A stretch of 64,000 nucleotides of DNA from Rhodococcus qingshengii JCM 15477. GTDB lineage: Bacteria > Actinomycetota > Actinomycetes > Mycobacteriales > Mycobacteriaceae. Positions within the stretch are counted from its first letter, which is position 1, and the number at the start of each line of letters is the position of its first letter. The notes below the pieces were generated by a model that saw nothing but the letters and a program-made list of their open reading frames with translations, was not told where the DNA came from and searched no databases. The translations under genes were made by a program, and so were the position numbers. The stretch lies in contig NZ_CP096563.1 of NCBI RefSeq assembly GCF_023221595.1, positions 1,904,501-1,968,500 on the forward strand. Direction: 5' to 3'. Below, piece after piece: positions 45,009-57,400 of the stretch.

Positions 45009-45413
45009 TCGTCGGTCTGTCGGCGAGTACCGATAGTCTCGATCAGCGACTGTCGAATCTTGTTCGAGCTCAGACACCCAGTACCCGGCGGCCCTGTAAA
45101 TTGTCCGAGGTGACTGATGTGGATTGGGGTGTAGATCGTCGGTTGCAATTGATTGTCCCAGGGGGAGAGGTGTCGCGCGCCGCGTCTGAACGGTGCGTTT
45201 CGGCAATGCGATCGGGGGGTAGATGAGCTGGGCGATTTGTAACGAATTGCAACAAAACCGTCGATACACCGGGGTATGGATTTCTCTTGTCACCTATGTA
45301 TCGGAGACAATGGGTGGTTCTGGCTCGTCGAGGTTGGATGAGGTCGGTAGCTGCTGCGAATCGGACGTTCGGCTCGCACGGGTGCGCAATGGTGTGGAAG
45401 AGAGGCTGTGGGC
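45009..45413. other. Intergenic leader of the NRPS gene
   Basis: About 405 bases without a convincing gene. A 64-codon frame (45223-45417) has no recognised domain. I could not find an IdeR-type iron box or a clear promoter. GAGAGG lies just before the chosen NRPS GTG. Confidence 0.5.
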
Positions 45414-48400
45414 GTGAATTCGCTGGGTAACGGAGAACTGGGGAGCGGCAAGCCGGAGGTCGGCAGCTCGCCGGAAGACGTTCAGCGATCCGACGCATTC
45501 CCGCTTTCCGCGGCCCAGCTCGGTATGTGGTTCGCGCAACACCTCGATCCCGCCGTTCCGGTCAACATCGCTCAGTACGTCGAACTCCGTGGTGCTCTGG
45601 AACTTGACGCCCTTCGGCAGGCCTGCGCAGACGCCGGTCGCGAAATCGGGTCGGCCTTCGTCCGGATCTTCGAGATCGACGCCCAGCCTTACCAGATCAT
45701 CGACCCCACACTCGATGATTCGGTCGGTTACGTCGACCTTCGTAGTGAAGACGACTCGCACGACGCTGCCATGCGGTGGATGCGAGCAGATCGCAGCCGG
45801 CCGATCGACATGCTCACGGACCGCTTGATCTCTGCCACGATCCTGCGGCTCGGCGAGAATCGCTACTACTGGTACACGCGGGTCCACCACACAATTCTCG
45901 ACGGATTCGGTGCGTCGACGTTCGTCACTCGTGTGGCGGAGCTGTACTCGGCGCGCGTGGAGGGCCGGGATCCGGAGCCGAGTGAGGCCTCCGATCTCCG
46001 GAACGTCTACGAGGTGGACAACAAGTACCGCCAGTCGAGTCGTTTCGAAACCGATCGCAAGTACTGGGCAGACAAGATCGAGAATCTCGACGAGATCTCG
46101 AGCCTCGCGGGTCGAAGTGCCGCGCCGGCTCCAGTCAGTCGGATCGACAGTGCAGCGCTGTCCAACCACGTCGAGGCTCTGCTCGGGCGGTTCCTCGAGC
46201 GCATCGAGAAGACCACTGTTGCCGGCACTGTCGTCGCGGCGTTTGCGGCGTACCTCGCTCAGATGACCGGGCGAGAGGACGTGTCGCTGAGTCTGCCCGT
46301 TTCCGGTCGAACAACAGCCGTGCTGCGTCGATCCGGAGGCATGGTCTCCAACGTCGTGCCGCTGCGACTGACCGTCACTGCGGACACCACCGTCCAGGAG
46401 CTTCTGGACGACGTCAGGAACGAAATGTCCGGCGCACTGCGCCACCAGCGATACCGACACGAGGACATGGTTCGCGGCGGTGACGGGCCGGGCCGGGGCG
46501 GATTCTTCGGCCCGTGGATCAACATCATGATGTTTTCCACCGAGTTGGCGTTCGGGCCCCTCGTCGGCGAACTTCACATCTTGTCCACGGGTTTGATCGA
46601 AGACCTCGGTGTCAACCTGTATCAGAGCGTCGGCGATACCCGCACACACATCGACTTCGAGTCGAATCCCAATCTGTACGCGCCCGCGGACGCCCAGCGA
46701 AATCACTCGCGGTTCGTAGAGTTTCTCGAGAAGTTCGTCTCGGCCGAAACGAGCCGCAAGGTCTGGGATCTTCCTGTCGCAACCGACGAGGAGCGAAACA
46801 AGGTTGCCTTGTGGAACCGCACCGGCTTCCACGTTGCCTCGCAGACCATCACCGAAGCATTCGAGCGTCAGGTCGAGAGAACTCCCGATGCCACCGCTGT
46901 CATTTTCGAAGGCGCCAGCCTCACGTACGCCGAATTCGACTCTCGCGCAAATGGTTTGGCTCGTCAACTCATCGCCATGGGTGTTGGGCCCGAATCGCTT
47001 GTAGGACTGTCGATCCGCAGGTCTTTGGACTTGATGGTCGGTCTGTACGCGATTGCCAAGGCCGGCGGAGCCTGGGTACCGGTGGATCCCGACCACCCAG
47101 CCGACCGCACCGCCTACATTCTCGAGTCGGCGCAGCCCACGTGTGTTGTGACCACTGCGCGGGACGACGTGGATCTGCCCTCGGGCACACGGGTCATCGA
47201 GATCGACACACTGGACTATGGGCAGCTCGACAGCAGACCGATCGTCAACGCGGATCGCCTGTCTCCCTTGCATTTCTCGAACACTGCGTACGTGATCTAC
47301 ACCTCGGGTTCGACCGGTCGACCCAAGGGTGTCGCGGTCACTCACTCGGCGATCAACAATCAGCTTCAGTGGATGAACGCCGAGTACGGGCTTTCGGCGT
47401 CGGACATCTACCTGCAGAAGACCGCTACGACATTCGACGTGTCGCTGTGGGGATTTTTCATGCCGTTGCAGGTCGGCGCCACGCTCGTCGTCGCGACTCC
47501 GGACGGTCATCGAGACCCGATCTACGTGGCGAACAAGATCGCGGAGCTCGGCGTCACGATCACCGACTTCGTGCCATCCATGCTCACGCTGTTCACTGCG
47601 AATGCACCTGCCGGATCTTGTGATTCGTTGCGCCACGTGTTCGTCATCGGCGAGGCGCTCCCGCCCGAGACGTCTTCCGCCTTCCGCGAACTCTGTGGAG
47701 CCGGACTGCACAACCTGTACGGTCCGACCGAAGCCGCGGTATCGGTCACGTACTACGAGGCCGTGGCCACGGATACTACTTCCGTGCCGATCGGTATGCC
47801 GCAGTGGAACACTCAGGCGCACGTACTGGACGGACAACTTCGCCCGACCCCCATCGGGCAGCCGGGTGAGCTCTATCTCGCCGGCGTTCAACTCGCGCGC
47901 GGATACGTTGGTCGACCGGACCTGAGCTCGGATCGGTTCGTAGCCAATCCGTACGGCACGGCCGGTGAGCGTATGTACCGGACCGGCGACCTCGTTCGTC
48001 GCCGTGAGGACGGAAATCTCGACTACATCGGGCGTACAGACTTCCAGGTGAAGTTCCGCGGGCAGCGCATCGAACTCGGCGAGATCGAGACCGTCCTTCT
48101 GGCGCACCCCGACGTTTCGCAGGCTGTCGTTTTGGTGACCGTCACCCCGACCGGTGATCAATTGGTCGGCTACGGCGTGCCGGGTCCAGGCCGAAACATC
48201 GATGCTGCGGTGCTCAGTGAGTTCGCCGGCCGAAGCCTCCCGTCGTACATGGTTCCGGCCGCGTTGATGGTGCTCGATGCGTTGCCGCTCAACACGAGTG
48301 GCAAATTGGATCGTGCCGGGTTGCCCGAGCCGGTGTTCGCGAGTGCGAAGCAGTACCGCGAGCCCCGCACCGAAATCGAACGCATCGTGGCGGACGTGTT

Positions 48401-51400
48401 TGCCGACGTTCTCGGTGTCGAGCGCGTCGGTATCGATGACGACTTCTTCGAGCTCGGTGGAAACTCTCTGGTTGCAACACAATTAGTGACGCGAGTGGGT
48501 TCGGCATTGGGAGTGCAACTCGGCGTTCGAGAGCTCTTCGAATCCACCACGGTCGCCACCCTGGCGGCCCGCGCCGAGTCGGTGGCGGGCAACGCCAGGC
48601 AGCTCACCCCGCTGATCGCCAAGCCTCGTCCCGAGGTCGTCCCGCTCTCGCTTGCGCAGCAGCGCATGTGGTTCATCAACCGTCTCGATCCGTCGACGCC
48701 CGCCTACAATCTTCCGTTCACGGTCCGGCTCACCGGTTCGGTGGACCCGTCCGCCCTGCATGCCGCGGTGATGGATCTTCTCGAGCGACACGAGTCCTTG
48801 CGGACGATCTACCCTGATGTCGACGGAACCGCGCAACAGCTGGTTCTGCCGGTCGACCGGGCCGCGGTGGAGTTGAATCCGGTCAAGATTCGGAATTCGC
48901 ATCTCGACGCGGCGCTGTTCGACGTGGCGTCTCGCGGCTTCGACGTGACGCTCGAAATCCCGGTACGGGTTGCCCTCTTCGAGGTGTCTCCGACGGACTA
49001 CGTCCTGGTGATGGTTCTCCATCACATCGCTGCAGACGGACTGTCGTTCCGTCCGCTCGCACGTGACCTTCTCGTCGCCTACTCGGCGCGAAGTGAGAAG
49101 TCTGCGCCGGCGTGGACGCCGCTGCCAATTCAGTACGCCGACTACGCCCTGTGGCAGCGCGAAGCACTGGGATCCGACGAAGACCCGCGCTCGGAGTCGT
49201 CTCGCCAGATAAACTTCTGGCGCCGGGCACTTGCCGATCTGCCGGATCAGTTGGATCTGCCGACCGACCGACCTCGTCCTGCCATCGCGTCCAATCACGG
49301 CGCCAAGCACCATTTTCAGATCAGCGAACGCACGACGCGCAAGTTGAACGAGTTGGCGCGCTCGAGGAGCGTCTCGCTGTTCATGGTGTTGCAGGCGGCA
49401 TATGCAACGCTGTTGAGCCGGCTCAGTGGTACCTCCGACATCGCGATCGGTGCCCCGATCGGTGGGCGAGGCGATCAAGCGCTCAACGACGTGATCGGCA
49501 TGTTCGTGAACACCCTGGTGCTTCGCACCGAGGTCGATCCGAACGAACGATTCGAAGAGTTGCTCGCTCGGGTAAGGGAATCGGGCTTGTCTGCCTACGG
49601 GCATGCCGATGTGCCGTTCGAGCGGTTGGTCGAAGTTCTGAGTCCGGCGCGTTCGCAGGCTCGACACCCGCTGTTCCAGGTTGCGCTCACTGCGGAGATC
49701 AGTGGACGACGCGAACTGGAATTCTCAGGTGTCAAAGCAGTTGCAGCTGAATTGGAAGTACCGGTCGCCAAATTCGATCTCGAGCTCATGGTGTCCGAGA
49801 ATCCTGAAGGCAGCGAAGACTCGGACGTCTTGAGCGCCACCTTCACCTATGCCACGGACCTGTTCGATCCGGCCACGGTGAACACTTTCGCTACTCGGTT
49901 CGTGCGCATCCTCGATGCCGTGGCTACCCGACCTGAAACGATCGTCGGCGATATCGACCTGCTCTCACGCTCCGAGCGCACCGATCTGACGGTCGTAGCC
50001 GCGGATGACACGATGCCCCGGCAGAGTCTCGTCGACATCTTCCTGTCCGGCACGGCTGAGGCGGATTCGGTTGCTGTGCGCTTCGAGGGTCGATCGATCA
50101 CCTATCGAGAGCTCGATGAGCAGTCGTCGAAGCTCGCACGGGTTCTGATCGGACGTGGCGCCGGCCCCGAGACCATTGTTGCTCTCGCCTTTCCTCGCTC
50201 GTACGAGATGGTCTGTGCAGTATGGGCGGTGGCGAAGTCAGGGGCGGCATACGTCCCAGTCGACCCGAGTTATCCGGAAGATCGTGTCCGGCACATGCTG
50301 GCCGATTCTTCGGCCGCGATGGGACTCACGTCGGGACAGTTCGTAGATCAGCTTCCTGCGGTCACAGAATGGTTGGTCCTTGACGGCCAGGCGCTGAACG
50401 GAGAACTGTCGGCGCAATCTCCAGCGCCGGTCACGGACGAGGACCGAATCGCTCCGATTCACAGTTCTCACGTTGCATATGTCATTTACACATCCGGTTC
50501 CACGGGAAAACCGAAGGGTGTCAGCGTCACTCACGGTGGACTCCGTGGGGTCAGAGACGCAGCACAGCGTCGCTACGAGGTAGAACAGTCCTCGCGCTTC
50601 CTCCATATCTGTTCACCGAGCTTCGACCCGTCGGTACTCGAATGGATGGTCGCCTTCTCCGCGGGTGCAACTTTGGTGATCGTTACGTCGACAATTATCG
50701 GTGGACACGAGTTGTCGGATCTTCTTCATTCCGAGAAGGTCACACACGCGATCATCACTCCCGCAGTACTCGGGACCATGGAGCCGGCAGAGCTGCCTGA
50801 ATTGCGAGTCGTCTCCGTCGGCGGTGACGTGACCACTCCCGAGTTGCTGGCGAAATGGGCCCCAGGGCGCGCCTACTTCAATGGGTATGGTCCGACCGAG
50901 ACCACTATCATCTCGTCGTTCGGCGATCTCGCGATCGGCCGATCGATCGACATCGGGCGTCCCGTCGAGGGCATGTCGGCACTGGTACTCGACGAGCGTC
51001 TGCATCCTGTTCCAGTCGGTACCAGGGGAGAGCTCTACTTTGCGGGCGCTGCATTGGCTCGCGGCTACCATGAGCGGCGAGGCCTTTCTGCGGAACGGTT
51101 TGTCGCCAACCCGTATTCGCCGGATGGCGAGCGAATGTACCGGACCGGCGATGTCGTGCGCTGGACCGGCGGAGACGCGCGCGGTGACGCGGGGGTTCTC
51201 GAATACGTCGGCCGCAGTGACTTCCAGGTCAAGGTTCGCGGATTCCGTATCGAACTCGGTGAGATCGACGCAGTTCTGTCCTCGCACGAGTCTGTGCGCT
51301 TCGCGGTGACGGTCGGAAGCGAAGGCGCGGCGGGTGTCACAACCCTCGTTTCCTACGTCGAACTGGCTGACGGGTCGAGTTTCGATCGGGACGTGCTCGC

Positions 51401-54400
51401 CTCGTTCGTGGCGGAGGCTCTGCCGAGCTACATGGTTCCGTCCGTCATCATGGAACTCGCTGAGGTTCCGTTGACCCCGGTGGGCAAATTGGATCGCCGG
51501 GCTTTGCCGGAGCCTGTTTTCGAGGTCCGCGAGTTTCGTGCACCCACCACGCCGGTGGAAGAGATTGTCGCGCAGGTGATTGCGGATGTTCTCGGAGTGG
51601 AACGAGTCGGCCTCGACGACGACTTCTTTGAACTCGGTGGCAACTCCCTGGTGGCTACTCAGGTCACCTCCCGATTGGGGCGGGCGCTCGACACTACGGT
51701 GCCGGTGCGAACGCTGTTCGACGTTTCCACCGTCGAGGCGCTCGCCGCACACATCGAGTCGCACGTAGGTAGCGGCGGGCAGAAGGCGCTCGTCGCACAG
51801 GTGCGTCCCGCGGAAATTCCGTTGTCGCTGGCGCAGCAGCGCATGTGGTTCCTGAACCGCTTCGACACCGACTCAGCTGCTTACAACATCACTTTTGCTC
51901 TGCACCTGACTGGTCATCTCGATACTGCCGCGATGGAAATGGCGCTGGAGGACGTACTGGCCCGGCACGAGGTGCTCCGAACGGTATATCCGGACGGGGC
52001 TTCCGGACCGAAGCAGTCGATTCTGTCGCTTTCGGAGGCGTTCGACGGGCTGACCGTGGAGTCGGTTTCGGATCCGGACGAGCTCGAAAGTCGAGTCGCT
52101 GCAATCGGATCCTCAGCGATCGACGTCACTGTCGACGTGCCGATCCGTGTCCGCCTGTTGACGGTCAGCGACACCGAGCACACCCTTGCGATCGTGGTTC
52201 ATCACATCGCCGCTGACGGTTGGTCGATGGCGCCCCTGGCTCGCGATGTCATGATTGCCTACTCGGCACGCAAGGACGGGATCGCGCCGGCGTGGCAGCC
52301 GTTGACTGTGCAGTACGCCGACTATTCGTTGTGGCAGCGTGAGGTTCTGGGGTCGGAAGACGACTCGGAATCACTGATCTCGCAGCAGATCTCGTACTGG
52401 ACCGAGACTCTGGCAGACCTACCGGATGTGATCGAGCTTCCGTCGGACCGGTCTCGGCCTGATGTGGCGTCGATGCGCGGCGAGCGATTCGCGTTCGAGA
52501 TCTCCGGGGATGTGCACCGTCGATTGGACGCGCTGGCACGGGAGAACAACGCGACGCTCTTCATGGCGTTGCACTCGGCGCTTGCCGTTCTGATGGCCCG
52601 ACTGAGCGGAACCTCGGACATCGCCGTGGGCACTCCCGTTGCCGGTCGTGGCGACGAGGCGCTCGACGATCTCGTCGGCATGTTCGTCAACACGCTTGTT
52701 CTGCGGACCGAGGTCGACCCGGCCCAGGCATTCACGGATCTGCTGGCTGCGGCGAGTGATTCTGTGCTCGGAGCGTTCGCTCACTCGGACGTGCCCTTCG
52801 AGCGGTTGGTGGACGTCTTGGCTCCCGCCCGGTCGCAGGCCAGACATCCGCTGTTCCAGGTCGTGCTGTCCTTGCAGAATCTCGCGCAAACGGCATTGGA
52901 ACTGCCGGGACTGGCGATCAAGGCCGCCGAAATCGACACGACCACTGCCAAGTTCGACCTCGAACTCGCAGTAACAGAGTCGATCGGCGAAGACGGGATC
53001 CAGCAAGGGCTCTCGGCCGAATTCACGTTTGCTGCAGATCTGTTCGACGTTTCGACGGTCGAGGGGTTTGCTCGGCGTCTGGTTCGTATCCTCGAGACCG
53101 TCGTGTCGGTTCCTTCGATTGTCGTCGGTGACATCGATATTCTCGATGCGGCCGAGCGGGGTGTGCTGGCCGATGTTCATGGAGGTCAGTCGGTCTCGGG
53201 AACCCTGGTCGAGATCCTCACAGCGGCGGCCGCTTTGGATCCGTCGGCGGATGCGATTCGCTTCGACGGTCAGTCAATCAGCTACCGCGAACTCGACGAG
53301 CGGTCGTCGCGACTCGCTCGTGTTCTGATTGAGAAGGGCGTCGGGCCGGAGGATCGGGTCGCGATCGCGATTCCGCGTTCGGCCGATTCGGTTCTCGCTC
53401 TGTGGGCAGTGGTGAAAACGGGTGCTGCATTCGTGCCCGTCGACCCGACGTATCCGGTTGACCGTATCGCCCACATGATCTCCGATTCCGGTGCGGTGCT
53501 GGGTCTTGCGCTCAGTGACGTCGAGGCAGGATTGCCGTCGGCGTTGACGTGGGTTGTTCTCGACGACGAGAAGACAGTGGCGGCGTGCGCGGCAGAATCT
53601 TGCGCGCCGGTGAGTGATTCGGATCGACGCAGTGCGATCGACGAGCGGCAGCCTGCTTACGTCATCTACACCTCTGGCACCACGGGTCTGCCCAAGGGCG
53701 TTGTGGTCACCAATGCGGGTGTGGCGAACTTCTGCGCCGAGCAGGTCGAGCGCTATGCGCTGACCGCGGATGCTCGAACGCTGCATTTCGCCTCGCCGAG
53801 TTTCGATGCTTCTGTTCTCGAGTTGCTGATGGCATTCGGAGCAGCATCGACGATGGTGATTGCGCCGACGACGGTGTACGGCGGCGCGGAATTGGCCGAG
53901 ATCTTGCGCTCGGAGGGCGTGACGCATGCGTTCGTGACGCCCGCTGCGCTGGCATCAGTGGATCCGAGCGGGCTCGACGCGTTGCGGGTGGTTGTCGTCG
54001 GTGGCGAAGCCAGTTCGCGGTCTCTCGTTGCCAAGTGGGCGGTGCCGCTTCCGGATGGCGGTGTGCGTGGATTCTTCAATGCGTACGGTCCGACGGAGTC
54101 GACAGTCGCCTCGAACATCAGCGATACGCTGACCGCGTTTGATCGTATGAACATCGGCGGCCCGATTCGGGGAATGGCCGCGCGGATCTTGGACGGCCGC
54201 TTGCAGCCCGTTCCGGTTGGTGTCGCAGGTGAGTTGTACGTGTCGGGTGTTCAGGTCGCTCGTGGATACCTGGGACAGCCGGCATTGACAGCGGGTCGTT
54301 TTGTCGCAGACCCGTTCGGGGCGCCGGGAGAGCGGTTGTACCGCACGGGTGACGTGGTCCGGTGGATCGACGGTGGCGCAGTGGAGTACGTGGGCCGCAG

Positions 54401-57400
54401 TGACTTCCAGGTCAAGATCCGTGGGTTCCGTATCGAACTCGGCGAGATCGAGGCCGCGCTGACCCGTTGCGCGGGCGTTGCGCAAGCTGTTGCTCTCGTT
54501 CGTTCCGACGATCACTTCGGAGATCGTCTCGTTGCATACGTCGTGCCGCAGGCCGGCGCCGAGGTGGATCCCGCACAGGTCATCGAGTCGGTGTCGACGT
54601 TCCTGACCGGCTACATGGTCCCCGACTCGGTACTGGTGCTCGATTCGATTCCGTTGACCACCGCGGGCAAGACGGACATCAAGGCTCTGCCCTCGCCCGT
54701 ATTCGAGTCCAAGGTGTACCAGGCGCCGATCACGACCGTCGAAGAGACTGTCGCGCAGGTGTTCTCCGAAGTTCTCGGAGTCGCACAGGTTGGCCGCGAC
54801 GACGATTTCTTCGAACTCGGCGGCAACTCGTTGATCGCGACCCGTGTCGCCGCTCGGCTGGGAGAGGCGCTCGACACAAGCGTTCCGGTTCGTGCGCTCT
54901 TCGAAGCGTCGACCGTGCAGTCACTCGCCGTCCGGCTCGAGCTGCACGCCGGTTCGGGCGCCACCGCCCCACTGGTGCAGCAGCCCCGGCCAGCTCGGAT
55001 CCCACTTTCGTTGGCGCAGCAGCGCATGTGGTTCCTGAACAGGTTCGAACCCGCGTCGGCAGTGAACAACGTCCCGGCGGCGATCAGGATTTCGGGCGCC
55101 CTCGATGTGGCAGCTCTTGACGCCGCCGTGATCGATGTCGTGGGCCGACACGAATCACTGCGAACTGTGTATCCAGACGTCGACGGCGTCGGCTATCAGG
55201 ACGTCCTCGACGTCCAAGACGTTGTCGTCGATCTCAGCCCCGTGTCGATCACGGAAGATCGCCTGGCTGCGGGCGTCGCCGAGCTGGCGACAGTCGGCTT
55301 CGACGTGACGTCCGAAGTCCCGTTGCGCGCCAAGCTCTTCAAAGTCGGCGACAGCGAATACGTCCTGGTGTTCGTCGTGCATCACATCTCGACCGACGGT
55401 TTCTCGATGGGTCCGTTGACCCGTGACGTGATGGTTGCCTACGAAGCACGTACACGAGCGTCGGTGCCGGCTTGGACGCCGTTGCCGGTGCAGTACGCCG
55501 ATTACTCGTTGTGGCAGCGTGAGGTTCTCGGGTCCGAGGACGATCCGCGGTCCGTGATCGCGAAGCAGATTGCGTTCTGGTCGGATGCGTTGGCTGATCT
55601 TCCGGAGCAGTTGGATCTGCCTGCCGATCGTCCGCGTCCCGAGGTCGCTTCAGGGCGCGGAGCCGAGGTCGAGTTCGATATCGACGCCACCCTGCACGAA
55701 GCTGTCAATTCGATTGCGCACAGCAGTAACTCGACACCGTTCATGGTTGTTCACGCAGCGCTCGCCGTCGTACTTTCTCGTTTGTCCGCAACGACCGACA
55801 TCGCGATCGGTACACCGATCGCGGGTCGCGGTGAGGCGCAGCTCGACGATCTGATCGGTATGTTCGTCAACACTTTGGTGTTGCGCACCGAGGTTGATCC
55901 GTCGATGTCGTTCACGGATCTGTTGGCTTCGGCGCGTGAGGTGGATTTGCAGGCGTTCGCGCATGCGGATGTTCCGTTCGAGCGTGTGGTGGAGGTTCTC
56001 GATCCGGTTCGTTCGCAGGCTCGTCATCCGTTGTTCCAGGTGGCGTTGACGTTCCAGAACCACGAACAGACAACGCTCGAACTGGGCGACCTCGAAGTGT
56101 CGATCGAAAGTGCCGATCTTGCGTTGGCGAAATTCGACCTCCAGTTGACCCTGACCGAACGAACCGACGAGGCCGGCGCACCCGCCGGAATGTCCGCCTC
56201 TTTGACGTATGCGACGGATCTGTTCGACGAGTCGACCGTTGTGGAATTCGGTGATCGGCTGGTAAGGACCTTCCGTGCGGTGACTGCTGATCCCACCGTA
56301 GCGGTGGGTGACGTTGACATCTTGGTCGATGGAGAACGAAACCTGCTGTCCCGCTTCAGTGCCGGCCAGATCGATCATGGTGTGGATTCGACGTTGTCGG
56401 CGTGGTTCGATGATGCTGCTGCGCGGTTTGGTGATCGGGTTGCGGTGCGGTTCGGTGGCGAGTCGTTGTCGTATGGTGAGTTGTCGGTGCGGGCTAATCG
56501 TTTGGCGCGCAGGTTGATTGCTCAGGGTTGTGGTCCGGAGTCGTTGGTGGCGGTGGCGTTGCCGCGGTCGGCGGATCTTGTGGTGGCGTTGTTGGCGGTG
56601 GTGAAGTCCGGTGCGGGGTATTTGCCGGTAGATCCGTCGTATCCGGCTGATCGTGTCGAGTTCATGTTGGCTGATGCTGCTCCGGTGGCTGCGATTTCGT
56701 GGTCCGGGCGTGAGTTGGTGTTGCCCGCTGGTTTGCCGGTGGTTGATATCGACGCGGTGGATGTGTCGGAGTTCGATGGCTCGGTGGTTTCGGATGCGGA
56801 TCGTGTTGCGCCGTTGCGGTCGTCGAATGTTGCGTATGTGATTTACACGTCGGGTTCGACGGGTCGCCCGAAGGGTGTGCAGGTTCCGCACACGACGGTG
56901 GCGAAGTTGTTTGCGAATACCGAGGGTGTGTACGGGTTCGACGAATCCGATGTGTGGACGATGTTCCACAGTTATGCGTTCGACTTCTCGGTGTGGGAGT
57001 TGTGGGGTCCGCTGTTGTACGGCGGCACGTTGGTGGTTGTGGATTATGTGACGTCGCGGTCGCCGGAGCAGTTCTTGGAGTTGCTTGCTGCTGAGCGGGT
57101 GACGGTGCTCAATCAGACGCCGTCGGCGTTCTATCAGTTGGCCGAGGCTGATCGGTTGGCGTCGGAATCCGGTCGGGCTGCTGAGTTGTCGTTGCGGTGG
57201 GTTGTTTTCGGCGGCGAGGCGCTCGAGTTGCGTCGCTTGTCGGATTGGTACGGCCGCCGCGGTGACTTCGCGCCGACGTTGGTGAACATGTACGGCATCA
57301 CGGAGACGACGGTGCATGTGAGCCATCGTGTGTTGGATGCTGCGTTGGCGGCGGATGCGTCGGCGAGTGTTGTGGGTCAGGCTATTTCGGGTCTGCAGGT

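Noticed and set aside
44957..45413. IdeR/iron box indicating a siderophore NRPS
   Set aside because: No 19-base TTAGGTTAG-type dyad is present in the leader, so siderophore function is not supported.
45223..45417. Small 64-codon frame directly before the NRPS (possible MbtH-like or leader peptide)
   Set aside because: The sequence lacks the conserved Trp-containing pattern of MbtH proteins and has no ribosome binding site.
45294..48482. Long minus-strand frame of over 1,000 codons opposite the NRPS
   Set aside because: Its translation is Arg/Asp/His-rich without any domain, and it lies exactly antisense to clear C-A-T domains; it is a GC-bias shadow.
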